Source of the DNA: Pseudomonas tohonis
Lineage (GTDB): Bacteria; Pseudomonadota; Gammaproteobacteria; Pseudomonadales; Pseudomonadaceae
DNA length: 64,000 bases
Direction: 5' to 3'
Assembly (NCBI RefSeq): GCF_012767755.2
Contig: NZ_AP023189.1
Location: 372,001 to 436,000, forward strand
Within the stretch, counting starts at the first letter, position 1, and every line of letters begins with the position of its first letter. A program made the position numbers and the translations under genes. Below are positions 38,750-47,725 of the stretch, in pieces. The notes under the pieces are model-generated. The model was not told where the DNA came from, did no database searches, and worked only from the letters and a program-made list of their open reading frames with translations.

Positions 38750-38939
38750 GGACGCTTCCTCAACGTGGATGCCGGCGCGAAGGGCGCGGCAGGTTGGCCT
38801 GATGGCTTGGCAGTGTAGGTAGCCGGCCCGGTGGGTCAACGAGCATGGCCCGGCCTGATAGCCATGCATAAGCATCGGGCTTGGGCCGGCGCGCGGGTCT
38901 GGCTATGCTAGGCGGCATGCCTCCTCAGGAATGATCCCC

Positions 38940-39362
38940 GTGAAAACCACCCTCGCACTGCTGCTGGCCCTGCTCATCCCCTTCGCCGCCCTGGCCAACG
39001 AGGAGAAGGAAGAACCCAAGGAGGGCGAGGCTGCCGCCCCGAAGGTCGCCTATGTCGGCCTGACGCCTGCGCTGGTGGGCAACTACGGTGCGGGCCCCAA
39101 GCTCAAGTACTACAAGGCCGATATCTCCCTGCAGGTGGCCGGGGCGGATGCCGCCAAGTCGGTGGAGTACCACGAGCCGCTGATCCGCAATCAGCTGGTG
39201 ATGCTGTTCGCCCAGCAGACCGACGAGAGCCTGGCCACGCCCGACAGCAAGGAGAAACTGCGCCAGGAGGCGCTCAAGCAGGTCCAGCAGGTGCTACAGC
39301 AGGAAGAGGGCAAGCCGCTGGTGGACGACCTGCTGTTCAACAACCTGATCATCCAGCCCTGA
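38940..39362 (+). CDS. FliL-like exported protein
   Basis: The 140-residue protein has a signal peptide (VKTTLALLLALLIPFAALAN), an acidic Glu/Lys linker and a FliL-type C-terminal domain (YVGLTPALVGNYG, LKYYKADISLQV, YHEPLIRNQLVMLF, LLFNNLIIQ). FliL proteins interact with flagellar or related motor stators, but this gene is far from flagellar genes, and related stand-alone copies occur in pseudomonads. GTG 38940 is eight or nine bases after AGGA; ATG 38931 directly abuts the AGGA and is too close to use it. Confidence 0.78.
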   Translation: MKTTLALLLALLIPFAALANEEKEEPKEGEAAAPKVAYVGLTPALVGNYGAGPKLKYYKADISLQVAGADAAKSVEYHEPLIRNQLVMLFAQQTDESLATPDSKEKLRQEALKQVQQVLQQEEGKPLVDDLLFNNLIIQP

Positions 39363-39375
39363 CCCGGGCTCGCGT

Positions 39376-39825
<450 letters not shown>

Positions 39826-40026
39826 GAACTTTGCTCCTGACGTCCGGTCCTTGTCGCGGACGAAAAATCATCAACTGGCCGACGGTCGGCTGGCGTCATA
39901 AATTGCGTGTTCCCCAGCGTTGCCGGAGAATGCCGCACTTTAAGCCGCAGACCACTCGCGGCCCATAACTAAAAGCAACCGCCGCAAGTCATCGCGGAAC
40001 GTTTGCCTTGAAGGGGGAGGCAATCG

Positions 40027-40155
40027 ATGAAACGCAAACCCGATCTTCTCTGGGTACTGGTCATACTCTTCGGCCTGGGCGTGGTTACCACGGGTTACAC
40101 CCAGAGCCTGTGGGAGCAGCGCCAAGGCGCGCCTGTCAGCATCCAGCAGCCCTGA
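40027..40155 (+). CDS. 42-residue single-pass membrane protein
   Basis: ATG 40027 is preceded by the strong ribosome site AGGGGGAG and encodes 42 residues: basic MKRKPDLL, one hydrophobic helix WVLVILFGLGVVTTG, then a polar tail ending QQP. The frame closes at 40155. Strong RBS, membrane topology and position between the EVE gene and the folate gene suggest a real small protein. I do not recognise a named family. Confidence 0.72.
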   Translation: MKRKPDLLWVLVILFGLGVVTTGYTQSLWEQRQGAPVSIQQP

Positions 40156-40163
40156 TTCTCCGA

Positions 40164-40188
40164 CGGCGCCGCAAGGAACGCGGTGCCG
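40164..40188. terminator. Hairpin between the small membrane protein and the folate gene
   Basis: GGCGCCGC pairs with GCGGTGCC (one G-U pair) around AAGGAA, with an extra C-G pair, in the 35-bp gap between convergent stops. Confidence 0.4.
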
Positions 40189-40190
40189 CC

Positions 40191-40796
40191 TCAGTTCCCG
40201 CGATACCAGCCCCCGTCCGTCACCGTCGCCTGCAGGCGCACGTCCCAGCTCGCCAAGGGCAACCGATCCACCTTCTGGCATTCATGGGCCAGGCCCAGCA
40301 GCGTCGGCTTCTGCCAATTTTTGCGCCGTGCGCGATAGGCCAGGCTGCGGTCGTAGAAGCCGCCGCCCATCCCCAGGCGCCCGCCGTCCTCGTCGAATCC
40401 CACCAGCGGCAGCAGGACCAGGTCCAGCGTCCACACCGGGCGCTGCTGCGACCCATTGGCGCGGGGTTCGAGGATGCGGAAACGGTTGCGCACCAGTTTC
40501 TCGCCCGGACGCAGGCGCTGGAACACCATGCGCGTCGGCGGCCAGGCCTTGAGCACGGGCAGGTAGGTGGCCTTGCCGCGCTTCTGCGCCTCGCGCAGCA
40601 AGGGGCGCGGGTCGATCTCGCCGTCTTCCGGCAGGTACAGCGCCACATGGCGGGCACGGCGGAACAGCGGGTGCTGGGCGAGCTGGCGGTAGAGGTCGCG
40701 GGCGGCGCGTTTCTGTTCGAGGGGGGACAGGGTGCGGCGTGTCTGCCTGAGCAGGCGCCGCAGGGCCGGGCGGGAGAGAGTGCCGGCGCTGATCAT
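40191..40796 (-). CDS. 5-formyltetrahydrofolate cyclo-ligase
   Basis: The enzyme converts 5-formyl-THF to 5,10-methenyl-THF with ATP. The 201-residue protein has RPALRRLLRQTRRTLSPLEQ at the start, VALYLPEDGEIDPRPLL, and the C-terminal LVLLPLVGFDEDGGRLGMGGGFYDRSL motif, all diagnostic (YgfA family). ATG 40796 lies 10 bp after the 3' end of 6S RNA; the frame extending to 40856 runs into the 6S gene and is rejected. As in E. coli, the 6S transcript leads into this gene. Confidence 0.93.
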   Translation of the reverse strand: MISAGTLSRPALRRLLRQTRRTLSPLEQKRAARDLYRQLAQHPLFRRARHVALYLPEDGEIDPRPLLREAQKRGKATYLPVLKAWPPTRMVFQRLRPGEKLVRNRFRILEPRANGSQQRPVWTLDLVLLPLVGFDEDGGRLGMGGGFYDRSLAYRARRKNWQKPTLLGLAHECQKVDRLPLASWDVRLQATVTDGGWYRGN

Positions 40797-40805
40797 GAAG
40801 GGTAC

Positions 40806-40984
40806 GACTCCCCGGTTATGCCGCTGTCGGTTTAGCCCTTGAACCCGAAAGTTCAAGGTGGAGGTTGCAGGAGGCGTTAAGGCTTTCCGTCAGGCGGACA
40901 TGCACACCGGCCCCACTTACAACCCCCGTGGTTGTGCGTATCGGCTCAGGGACATCACCGACTGGCAAACACACCAGGGAGCTG
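40806..40984 (-). ncRNA. ssrS: 6S RNA
   Basis: 6S RNA binds the sigma-70 holoenzyme and inhibits transcription in stationary phase. On the minus strand the gap between zapA and the cyclo-ligase reads CAGCTCCCTGGTG...CCCTGAGCCGAT...GAAAGCCTTAA...ACCTTGAACTTTCGGGTTCAAGGGCT...GGGGAG. These are the hallmark blocks of E. coli 6S RNA. CTCCC at the 5' end pairs with GGGGAG at the 3' end, closing the long stem. The -10 TATACT (40991-40996) sets the 5' end near 40984. Length is about 179 nt, as expected. Exact ends are estimated. Confidence 0.93.
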
Positions 40985-40990
40985 CCGGCG

Positions 40991-40996
40991 AGTATA
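40991..40996 (-). promoter_or_regulatory. -10 element of the 6S RNA promoter
   Basis: TATACT on the minus strand, about 7 bp before the inferred 6S 5' end. The -35 region overlaps the last codons of zapA and is weak (CTGACG, 19-bp spacing). Confidence 0.65.
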
Positions 40997-41017
40997 CCCC
41001 AAGAGAAGGCTCTGGCG

Positions 41018-41332
41018 TCAGGCTTCGTGACCATCCGGATCAGCGGCCAGGGCATGGTCGACGCGCTCGAGCAGGTCGCGCACGCGCTCGCGGGTCGAGG
41101 TGGCTTCCTGATCCAGGCGCTCCTGCTTGTGCAGCAGTTCGTGGGTGATGTTGAGGGCGGCCATCACGGCGACGCGGTCAGCGCCTATGACTTTGCCGCT
41201 GGTGCGGATCTCGCGCATCTTGCCGTCGAGGTAGCGGGCGGCGCTTTCCAGGTTGGCGCGCTCGTCCGAGGGGCAGGCGATGCAGTATTCCTTGTCGAGG
41301 ATGTGGACGGTGACGGTGTTCGGCTGGGTCAT
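41018..41332 (-). CDS. zapA: Cell division protein ZapA
   Basis: ZapA crosslinks FtsZ filaments at the division ring. The 104-residue protein has the domain opening TVTVHILDKEYCIACPSDERANLESAARYLDGKMREIR and ends in a coiled coil that mediates tetramers. The order zapA-6S-cyclo-ligase is conserved in gammaproteobacteria. It overlaps the preceding ZapB-like gene by four bases. Confidence 0.94.
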   Translation of the reverse strand: MTQPNTVTVHILDKEYCIACPSDERANLESAARYLDGKMREIRTSGKVIGADRVAVMAALNITHELLHKQERLDQEATSTRERVRDLLERVDHALAADPDGHEA

Positions 41333-41538
41333 GAATCCTGCTCCAGGGCTTTCAGGCGCGAAATCATCGCTTCGACCTTCAGCCGGGCCATTTCGTTCTT
41401 TTCGATCAGATGAGCGCGTTCTTCTTTCCAGGCCTTTTCAGCCGCCTGCAGTTGCCGGTTTTGCGACTTGAGCTGCTCAACGCGCTGGATCAGGAGCTCC
41501 AGCTTGGCGGTGAGGGCTTGCAGTTCCGCGTCTTCCAT
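41329..41538 (-). CDS. TIGR02449 coiled-coil protein (ZapB-like)
   Basis: The 69-residue protein is entirely coiled coil, with heptads in LTAKLELLIQRVEQLKSQNRQLQAAEKAWKEERAHLIEKN, and matches TIGR02449 proteins encoded before zapA in pseudomonads. Overlap with zapA (ATGA) implies coupling. It resembles ZapB in size and heptad content, and a divisome role is inference. Confidence 0.85.
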   Translation of the reverse strand: MEDAELQALTAKLELLIQRVEQLKSQNRQLQAAEKAWKEERAHLIEKNEMARLKVEAMISRLKALEQDS

Positions 41539-41695
41539 GGGCTCTCTACTTGGGCGATGAATGGTCGGACTATATAGGATCGGCCCGATCCAGGGTCAAA
41601 CCCGTCGGCGGCGGTCGATGGTCTTGGCGCGCGTGCCGATGCTAGGATACGAGGCCGTCATTCTAGTGATTGCGCCCTCTGGCGCCTAGCCACCC

Positions 41696-42259
41696 ATGCC
41701 CAGTTCCAATTCCCCGTATTCCGCCTTCGCCACCCTGCTCGCCACCAGCGGTCAGCCCGTCTCTCCCGCCGAGCTTCACGGCCTCCTGCTGGGGCGCAGC
41801 TGCGCCGGCGCGGGCTTCGACGCCGAGCCCTGGCTGGAGGATGCCGCCGAGCTGCTCGGTAGCGCCCCGCAGGACAACCTGCGCCAGGCCCTGATCGGCC
41901 TGCAGGAGATGGTCAAGGACGAACTCACCGGCAGCGAGATGGCCGTCGTGCTGCTGCTGCCCGACGACGAAACGCCGCTGGCCGACCGCGCCGCCGCCCT
42001 CGGCCAGTGGTGCCAGGGCTTCCTCGGCGGCTTCGGCCTGACCGCACGCGAAGGCGCGCTGTCCGGCGAGGCGGTCGAAGTTCTGCAGGATCTTGCCTCC
42101 ATCGCCCAGGTGCAGAGCGCCCTGGAAGACTCCGAGGACGGCGAGACCGACTATATGGAAGTGATGGAGTACCTGCGCGTGGCGCCCCTGCTGCTGTTCA
42201 GCGAGTGCGCCAGGAAGCCCGCGCCGGTGGCTCCGGCGCCGAAAACCTCTCTGCATTGA
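41696..42259 (+). CDS. UPF0149 (YecA/YgfB) family protein
   Basis: The 187-residue protein has [28 protein letters not shown] and the conserved [28 protein letters not shown] motif of YgfB. It ends in [23 protein letters not shown]. In P. aeruginosa YgfB has been linked to beta-lactam resistance through amidase AmpDh3 expression. It precedes pepP as in E. coli. Confidence 0.92.
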   Translation: MPSSNSPYSAFATLLATSGQPVSPAELHGLLLGRSCAGAGFDAEPWLEDAAELLGSAPQDNLRQALIGLQEMVKDELTGSEMAVVLLLPDDETPLADRAAALGQWCQGFLGGFGLTAREGALSGEAVEVLQDLASIAQVQSALEDSEDGETDYMEVMEYLRVAPLLLFSECARKPAPVAPAPKTSLH

Positions 42260-42302
42260 ACCCGCGTCACGGGCGCATGGGCGCCCCTTGTAAGGAGCGC
42301 GC

Positions 42303-43637
42303 ATGACCCGTATCCCGAAGTCCGAATTCGCCCGTCGTCGCAAGGCCCTCATGGCGCAGATGGTGCCCAACAGCATCGCCATCCTGCCTGCGGCGCCGGT
42401 GCACATCCGCAATCGCGACGTCGAGCACGTGTACCGCCAGGACAGCGACTTCCAGTACCTCAGCGGCTTCCCCGAGCCCGAGGCGGTGCTGGTGCTGATC
42501 CCCGGGCGCGAGCACGGCGAATACGTGCTCTTCTGCCGCGAGCGTGACCCCGAGCGCGAGCTTTGGGACGGCCTGCGCGCCGGCCAGGATGGCGCCATCA
42601 GCGAATACGGCGCCGACGATGCGTTCCCCATCGGCGACATCGACGACATCCTCCCCGGCCTCATCGAGGGTCGCGAGCGCGTCTACTACTCCATCGGCAC
42701 CAATCCCGAGTTCGACCAGCACCTGATGGAGTGGGTCAACGTGATCCGTTCCAAGGCCCGCCAGGGCGCCCAGCCGCCGAACGAGTTCGTCGCCCTCGAC
42801 CACCTGCTGCACGACATGCGCCTGTACAAGTCGGCGGCCGAGATCAAGGTCATGCGCGAGGCCGGCGAGGTCTCCGCCCGCGCCCACGTGCGCGCCATGC
42901 AGGCCGCCCGCGCCGGCCTCTACGAATACAGCCTGGAAGCCGAGCTGGAATACGAGTTCCGCAAGGGCGGCGCGAAGATGCCGGCCTACGGCTCCATCGT
43001 CGCCGCCGGCAAGAACGCCTGCATCCTCCACTACCGCGAGAACGACGCGCTGCTCAAGGACGGTGACCTGGTGCTGATCGACGCCGCCTGCGAGCTCGAC
43101 TGCTACGCCAGCGACATCACCCGCACCTTCCCCGTCAGCGGCCGCTTCAGCCCCGAGCAGAAGGCCATCTACGAGCTGGTGCTGGCCTCCCAGGAAGCCG
43201 CCTTCCTCGAAATCGCCCCCGGCAAGCACTGGAACGAAGCCCATGAGGCCACCGTGCGCGTGATCACCGCGGGCCTGGTCGAGCTCGGCCTGCTGCAGGG
43301 CGATGTCGACGAGCTGATCGCCAGCGAAGCCTACAAGCCCTTCTACATGCACCGCGCCGGCCACTGGCTGGGCATGGACGTGCACGACGTCGGCGAATAC
43401 AAGGTCGGTGGCGAATGGCGCGTGCTGGAACCCGGCATGGCCATGACCGTCGAGCCGGGCATCTACATCGCCGTCGACAACCAGGACGTGCCGAAGAAGT
43501 GGCGCGGCATCGGCGTGCGCATCGAGGACGACGTGGTGGTGACCAAGAAGGGCTGCGAGATCCTCACCGGTGGCGTACCCAAGACGGTCGCCGAAATCGA
43601 GGCCCTGATGGCCGCCGCACGAACCGAGGCCGCGTGA
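42303..43637 (+). CDS. pepP: Xaa-Pro aminopeptidase P
   Basis: PepP removes N-terminal residues before proline. The 444-residue protein has an AMP_N domain (about 5-135) and a pita-bread M24 catalytic domain. Dinuclear metal ligands are the Asp in LIDAACELD and DITRTFPV, His in RAGHWLGMDVHDVG, Glu in TVEPGIYI and Glu in VRIEDDVVV. ATG 42303 follows AAGGAGCGC. It overlaps ubiH by one base. Confidence 0.94.
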   Translation: MTRIPKSEFARRRKALMAQMVPNSIAILPAAPVHIRNRDVEHVYRQDSDFQYLSGFPEPEAVLVLIPGREHGEYVLFCRERDPERELWDGLRAGQDGAISEYGADDAFPIGDIDDILPGLIEGRERVYYSIGTNPEFDQHLMEWVNVIRSKARQGAQPPNEFVALDHLLHDMRLYKSAAEIKVMREAGEVSARAHVRAMQAARAGLYEYSLEAELEYEFRKGGAKMPAYGSIVAAGKNACILHYRENDALLKDGDLVLIDAACELDCYASDITRTFPVSGRFSPEQKAIYELVLASQEAAFLEIAPGKHWNEAHEATVRVITAGLVELGLLQGDVDELIASEAYKPFYMHRAGHWLGMDVHDVGEYKVGGEWRVLEPGMAMTVEPGIYIAVDNQDVPKKWRGIGVRIEDDVVVTKKGCEILTGGVPKTVAEIEALMAAARTEAA

Positions 43638-44821
43638 TGCAACGTACCCAACTGGCGATCATCGGCGGCGGCCTCGTGGGCGCCAGCCTGGCCCTGGCCC
43701 TGCAGGAAGGCGCCAAGGCGCGCGGCTGGAAGATCACCCTGATCGAGCCCTTCGCCCCCGGTGACAGTTACCAGCCCAGCTACGACGCGCGTTCCTCGGC
43801 GCTGTCGTTCGGCACCCGGCAGATCTACGAGCGCCTCGGCCTGTGGCAGGCCATCGCCCGCCGCGCCGAGCCCATCCTGCAGATCCACGTATCCGACCGT
43901 GGCCGCTTCGGCGCCGCGCGCCTGGCCGCGATCGAGGAGGGCGTCCCGGCGCTTGGCTACGTGGTGGAGAACGCCTGGCTCGGCCAGTGCCTCTGGCAGG
44001 CGCTGGATGCCGAGGTGGTGAGCTGGCACTGCCCCGCCGAAGTGGTGCGCATGGAGCCCCTGGCGGACGGCTATCGCCTCAGCCTCAACGATGAAACCCA
44101 GCTCGACTGCGACCTGGCGGTACTGGCCGACGGCGGCCGCTCCGGCCTGCGCGAGCAACTGGGCATCGGCGTCAAGCGCAACCCCTATGGGCAGACTGCG
44201 CTGATCGCCAACGTCAGCCCGATGGAAGCCCATCGCGGGCAGGCCTTCGAGCGCTTCACCGACGAAGGCCCGATGGCCCTGCTGCCGCTCGCGGAAAACC
44301 GCTGCGCGCTGGTCTGGACCCGTCCGGGCAAGGACGCCGAGCGTCTTTCCCGTCTCGACGACCGCGCCTTCCTCGCCGAACTGCAGGAAGCCTTCGGCTA
44401 CCGCCTGGGCGCCTTCGGCCAGGTGGGCGCGCGGCACCTCTACCCGCTGACCCTGGTGGAAGCCGAGGAGCAGGTGCGCGCCAACCTCGTGGTGCTCGGC
44501 AACGCCGCCCACAGCCTGCACCCCATCGCCGGCCAGGGCTACAACCTGTCCCTGCGCGACACCGTGGCCCTGGCCGAGACGCTGCTGGCCAGCACGGCGC
44601 CCCTGGGCGATTTCGCCACCCTGCAGGGCTACCTCGACAGCCAGCGCCTGGACCAGGACCTCACCGTCGGCTTCTCCGACCAGGTGACGCGCCTGTTCTC
44701 CAACAAGGAGCCGCTGCTGGCCACCGGGCGCAACCTGGGCCTGCTGGGGCTCGACCTGCTGCCCCCGGCCAAGCGCTGGTTCGCCCGCCAGGCCATGGGC
44801 CTGGGCACCCGCCCCCTCTGA
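43637..44821 (+). CDS. ubiH: 2-octaprenyl-6-methoxyphenol hydroxylase UbiH
   Basis: UbiH hydroxylates the C1 position of the ubiquinone ring. The 394-residue FAD protein has the dinucleotide motif LAIIGGGLVGASLALAL, the DG motif CDLAVLADGGRSGLREQLGI, and LVVLGNAAHSLHPIAGQGYNLSLRD for flavin binding. The start (TGATG) overlaps pepP. A GTG directly before the ATG is possible but unnecessary. Confidence 0.93.
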   Translation: MQRTQLAIIGGGLVGASLALALQEGAKARGWKITLIEPFAPGDSYQPSYDARSSALSFGTRQIYERLGLWQAIARRAEPILQIHVSDRGRFGAARLAAIEEGVPALGYVVENAWLGQCLWQALDAEVVSWHCPAEVVRMEPLADGYRLSLNDETQLDCDLAVLADGGRSGLREQLGIGVKRNPYGQTALIANVSPMEAHRGQAFERFTDEGPMALLPLAENRCALVWTRPGKDAERLSRLDDRAFLAELQEAFGYRLGAFGQVGARHLYPLTLVEAEEQVRANLVVLGNAAHSLHPIAGQGYNLSLRDTVALAETLLASTAPLGDFATLQGYLDSQRLDQDLTVGFSDQVTRLFSNKEPLLATGRNLGLLGLDLLPPAKRWFARQAMGLGTRPL

Positions 44822-44829
44822 GCCGCGCG

Positions 44830-45312
44830 ATGCAGGACCGTCGAATGGCGCGCAAGGCGCGCTTCCTGCGCTGGGCGCTGAACATCTACCCGCCCTACCT
44901 CGGTGCGGGTGTGCGCGTGCGGCAGATCAGCGCAGACTTCCGTCTGGTACGAGTCAAACTGGCGCTGGGCTGGTACAACCGCAACTACGTCGGCACCCAG
45001 TTCGGCGGTTCGCTCTACAGCATGACCGACCCCTTCTTCATGCTGATGCTGATGAACCTGCTCGGACGCGACTACATCGTCTGGGACAAGGCCGCCAGCA
45101 TCGACTTCGTCTCCCCCGGCAAGGGCCCGGTCTACGCCGAGTTCCGCATCGACGACGCGCTGCTGGCGCGCATCCGCCAGCACACCGCCGATGGTGAAAA
45201 ATACCTGCCCGAGCTGCACGTCGACGTGCGCGACGGTGACGGCACCCTGGTCGCCAGGGTGCACAAGACCCTCTATGTGCGGCTCAAGCCGCGCGCGCGG
45301 CAAGCCGCCTAA
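44830..45312 (+). CDS. DUF4442 hotdog-like protein between ubiH and ubiI
   Basis: The 160-residue protein contains NRNYVGTQFGGSLYSMTDPFFMLMLMNLLGRDYIVWDKAASIDFVSPG, the DUF4442 signature, a thioesterase-like (hotdog) family. The catalytic Asp is likely in MTDPFF. It sits 8 bp after ubiH and 9 bp before ubiI, so it is co-transcribed with both. A link to ubiquinone acyl/CoA precursors is plausible but unproven. Confidence 0.82.
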   Translation: MQDRRMARKARFLRWALNIYPPYLGAGVRVRQISADFRLVRVKLALGWYNRNYVGTQFGGSLYSMTDPFFMLMLMNLLGRDYIVWDKAASIDFVSPGKGPVYAEFRIDDALLARIRQHTADGEKYLPELHVDVRDGDGTLVARVHKTLYVRLKPRARQAA

Positions 45313-45321
45313 GGAATGCAC

Positions 45322-46539
45322 ATGCAAGCGGATCTGATCATCGTCGGTGCCGGCATGGTGGGCAGTGCCCTCGGCCTGGCGCTCAAGGACAGCGGCCTGG
45401 AGATCATCCTGATCGACGGCAGCCCCCTGAGCATCAAGCCCTTCGACGCCGAGGCCGCCTTCGAGCCACGGGTCAGCGCCCTGTCCGCCGCCAGCCAGCG
45501 CATCCTCCAGCGCCTCGGTGCCTGGGACGGCGTCGCCGCGCGCCGAGCCAGCCCCTATGGCGAGATGCAGGTCTGGGACGGTTCCGGCACCGGCAACATC
45601 CACTTCTCCGCCGCCAGCGTGCACGCCGAGGTGCTCGGCCACATCGTCGAGAACCGGGTGATCCAGGAAGCCTTGCTGGAGCCGCTGCACGACAGCGGCG
45701 TCGGCCTGCTGCCCAACGCCCGCCTGGAGCGCCTGCGGCGTTCCGGCGACGACTGGCTGCTGACCCTGGTGGATGGCCGCGAGCTGCGCGCCCCGCTGGT
45801 GATCGCCGCCGACGGTGCCAATTCCGCCGTGCGCCGCCTGGCCGGCTGCGCCACCCGCGAGTGGGATTACCTGCACCACGCCATCGTCACCAGCGTGCGC
45901 TGCGAACAGCCGCACCACCGCACCGCCTGGCAGCGCTTCACCGACGACGGCCCGCTGGCCTTCCTGCCGCTGGATCGCCAGGGCGACGAACACTGGTGCT
46001 CCATCGTCTGGTCCACCACGCCCGAGCAGGCCACGCGCCTGATGGCCCTGGACGACGAGGCCTTCCGCGTCGAGCTGGGCAAGGCCTTCGAGCATCGCCT
46101 GGGCCGCGTCGAGGCCGCCGATCCACGCCTGTGCATCCCGCTGCGCCAGCGCCACGCCAAGCGCTACGTGGAGCCGGGCCTGGCCCTCATCGGCGATGCC
46201 GCCCACACCATCCACCCGCTGGCCGGGCAGGGCGTCAACCTCGGCTTCCTCGACGCCGCGGTGCTGGCCGAGGTGCTGCTGCACGCCCATGGCCGTGGCG
46301 AGCGCCTGGCCGATGAGCGCGTGCTCAGCCGCTTCGAGCGCCGGCGCATGCCGCACAACCTGGGGATGATGGCGGCGATGGAAGGCTTCCAGCGCCTGTT
46401 CCAGGCCGACCCGCTGCCGCTGCGCTGGCTGCGCAACGCGGGGCTCGACCTGGTCGACGGCCTGCCCGAGGCCAAGGCCCTGTTCGTGCGCCAGGCCCTG
46501 GGCCTTTCCGGCGACCTGCCGGAGCTCGCCCGCGTCTGA
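45322..46539 (+). CDS. ubiI: 2-octaprenylphenol hydroxylase UbiI (VisC)
   Basis: UbiI performs the C5 hydroxylation of ubiquinone synthesis. The 405-residue FAD enzyme has LIIVGAGMVGSALGLAL, PLVIAADGANSAVRRLAG, and LALIGDAAHTIHPLAGQGVNLGFLDAAVL. ATG 45322 is six bases after AAGGA; ATG 45316 is too close to it. The family is often named VisC or UbiF-like, and with UbiH nearby this is UbiI by elimination. Confidence 0.9.
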   Translation: MQADLIIVGAGMVGSALGLALKDSGLEIILIDGSPLSIKPFDAEAAFEPRVSALSAASQRILQRLGAWDGVAARRASPYGEMQVWDGSGTGNIHFSAASVHAEVLGHIVENRVIQEALLEPLHDSGVGLLPNARLERLRRSGDDWLLTLVDGRELRAPLVIAADGANSAVRRLAGCATREWDYLHHAIVTSVRCEQPHHRTAWQRFTDDGPLAFLPLDRQGDEHWCSIVWSTTPEQATRLMALDDEAFRVELGKAFEHRLGRVEAADPRLCIPLRQRHAKRYVEPGLALIGDAAHTIHPLAGQGVNLGFLDAAVLAEVLLHAHGRGERLADERVLSRFERRRMPHNLGMMAAMEGFQRLFQADPLPLRWLRNAGLDLVDGLPEAKALFVRQALGLSGDLPELARV

Positions 46540-46543
46540 CCTC

Positions 46544-46567
46544 CCCGGGCCGCGCGCGCGGCCCGGG
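46544..46567 (+). terminator. 24-bp perfect palindrome after ubiI
   Basis: A perfect GC-only inverted repeat (CCCGGGCCGCGC paired with its complement) lies 4 bp after the stop, followed by GAAACACC, not a T-run. Probable transcript 3' end of the pepP-ubiI operon. Confidence 0.55.
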
Positions 46568-46607
46568 CGAAACACCTCGTCATACAAAGCGCCGTCGGAT
46601 GCCAACT

Positions 46608-46626
46608 GAGGTTGATTATCATCTGG
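46608..46626 (+). promoter_or_regulatory. Fur-box-like site before the iron transporter
   Basis: Eleven of 19 positions match the classic Fur box, and the core TGATTATCAT differs from the consensus TGATAATCAT at one base. It is 31 bp before the ferric-binding protein start, where a Fur operator would block the promoter. Confidence 0.6.
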
Positions 46627-46656
46627 CTCCTTTTGTCCATCGCGAGGCATTCGCAA

Positions 46657-47658
46657 ATGAAGGCGCGCAACTCCCTGCTCACGCTCCTGGCCGTCGGCCT
46701 GGGCGCTACCTCCGTCCAGGCAGCCGATGAAGTGGTGGTCTATTCGTCGCGAATCGACGAGCTGATCAAGCCGGTGTTCGATGCCTACACCGCGAAAACC
46801 GGCGTCCCCATCAAGTTCATCACCGACAAGGAAGCCCCGCTGATGCAGCGCATCAAGGCCGAGGGCGAGAACGGCGTGGCCGACCTGCTGCTCACCGTCG
46901 ACGGCGGCAATCTCTGGCAGGCCGAGCAGATGGGCATCCTGCAACCCTTCAGCTCCCCCACCGTCAAGGCCAACATCCCCGCGCAGTACCGTTCCGGCAC
47001 CGACAGCTGGACCGGCCTCTCGCTGCGCGCGCGCACCATCGTCTACTCCACCGAGCGGGTGAAGCCGGAGGCGCTCTCCACCTACGAGGCCCTGGCCGAT
47101 TCCAGCTGGGAAGGCCGCCTGTGCCTGCGCTCTTCGAAGAAGGTCTACAACCAGTCGTTGACCGCCACCCTGATCGAGGCGCGCGGCGCCACCGAGGCCG
47201 AGAAGGTGCTCAAGGGCTGGGTCGCCAACCTGGCCACCGACCCCTTCGCCGACGACAACGCGGTGATCCAGGCGGTGGACGCCGGCCAGTGCGACGTCGG
47301 CATCGTCAACACCTACTACTACGGGCGCCTGCACCAGCAGAACCCGAAGCTGCGCGCCAAGCTGTTCTGGCCCAACCAGGCCGACCGTGGCGTGCACGTC
47401 AACCTCTCCGGCATCGGCCTGACCCGCCACGCGCCCCATCCCGAGGCGGCCAAGGCACTGGTGGAGTGGATGACCACCCCCGAGGCGCAGAGCCTGTTCG
47501 CCGGGGTCAACCAGGAATACCCCGCCAACCCGGCGGTGCAGCCGTCGGCCGAAGTGGCCGCCTGGGGCGCCTTCAAGGCCGACGACGTACCGGTGGAAAT
47601 CACCGGCAAGCGCCAGGCCGAAGCCATCCGCATGATGGACCGGGTGTCCTGGAACTGA
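46657..47658 (+). CDS. Ferric iron ABC transporter substrate-binding protein (FbpA-like)
   Basis: The 333-residue periplasmic protein has a signal peptide ([23 protein letters not shown]) and the FbpA-type pattern: [50 protein letters not shown], and [12 protein letters not shown] with the Tyr-Tyr iron ligands. It binds Fe3+ in the periplasm. ATG 46657 is nine bases after GAGG. A 9-bp hairpin follows, before the permease. Confidence 0.92.
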   Translation: MKARNSLLTLLAVGLGATSVQAADEVVVYSSRIDELIKPVFDAYTAKTGVPIKFITDKEAPLMQRIKAEGENGVADLLLTVDGGNLWQAEQMGILQPFSSPTVKANIPAQYRSGTDSWTGLSLRARTIVYSTERVKPEALSTYEALADSSWEGRLCLRSSKKVYNQSLTATLIEARGATEAEKVLKGWVANLATDPFADDNAVIQAVDAGQCDVGIVNTYYYGRLHQQNPKLRAKLFWPNQADRGVHVNLSGIGLTRHAPHPEAAKALVEWMTTPEAQSLFAGVNQEYPANPAVQPSAEVAAWGAFKADDVPVEITGKRQAEAIRMMDRVSWN

Positions 47659-47666
47659 CCCGCGCC

Positions 47667-47690
47667 GGGGCGCCCCCCGGTGGGCGCCCC
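47667..47690 (+). terminator. Intercistronic hairpin between ferric-binding protein and permease
   Basis: A perfect 9-bp stem (GGGGCGCCC/GGGCGCCCC) with a 6-nt loop begins 9 bp past the stop. With no strong T-run it probably stabilises the upstream message or partly terminates, keeping the permease lower than the binding protein. Confidence 0.55.
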
Positions 47691-47725
47691 TCGCCACCCT
47701 TCTCCCGCCTGGTCGAGAACCCCGC

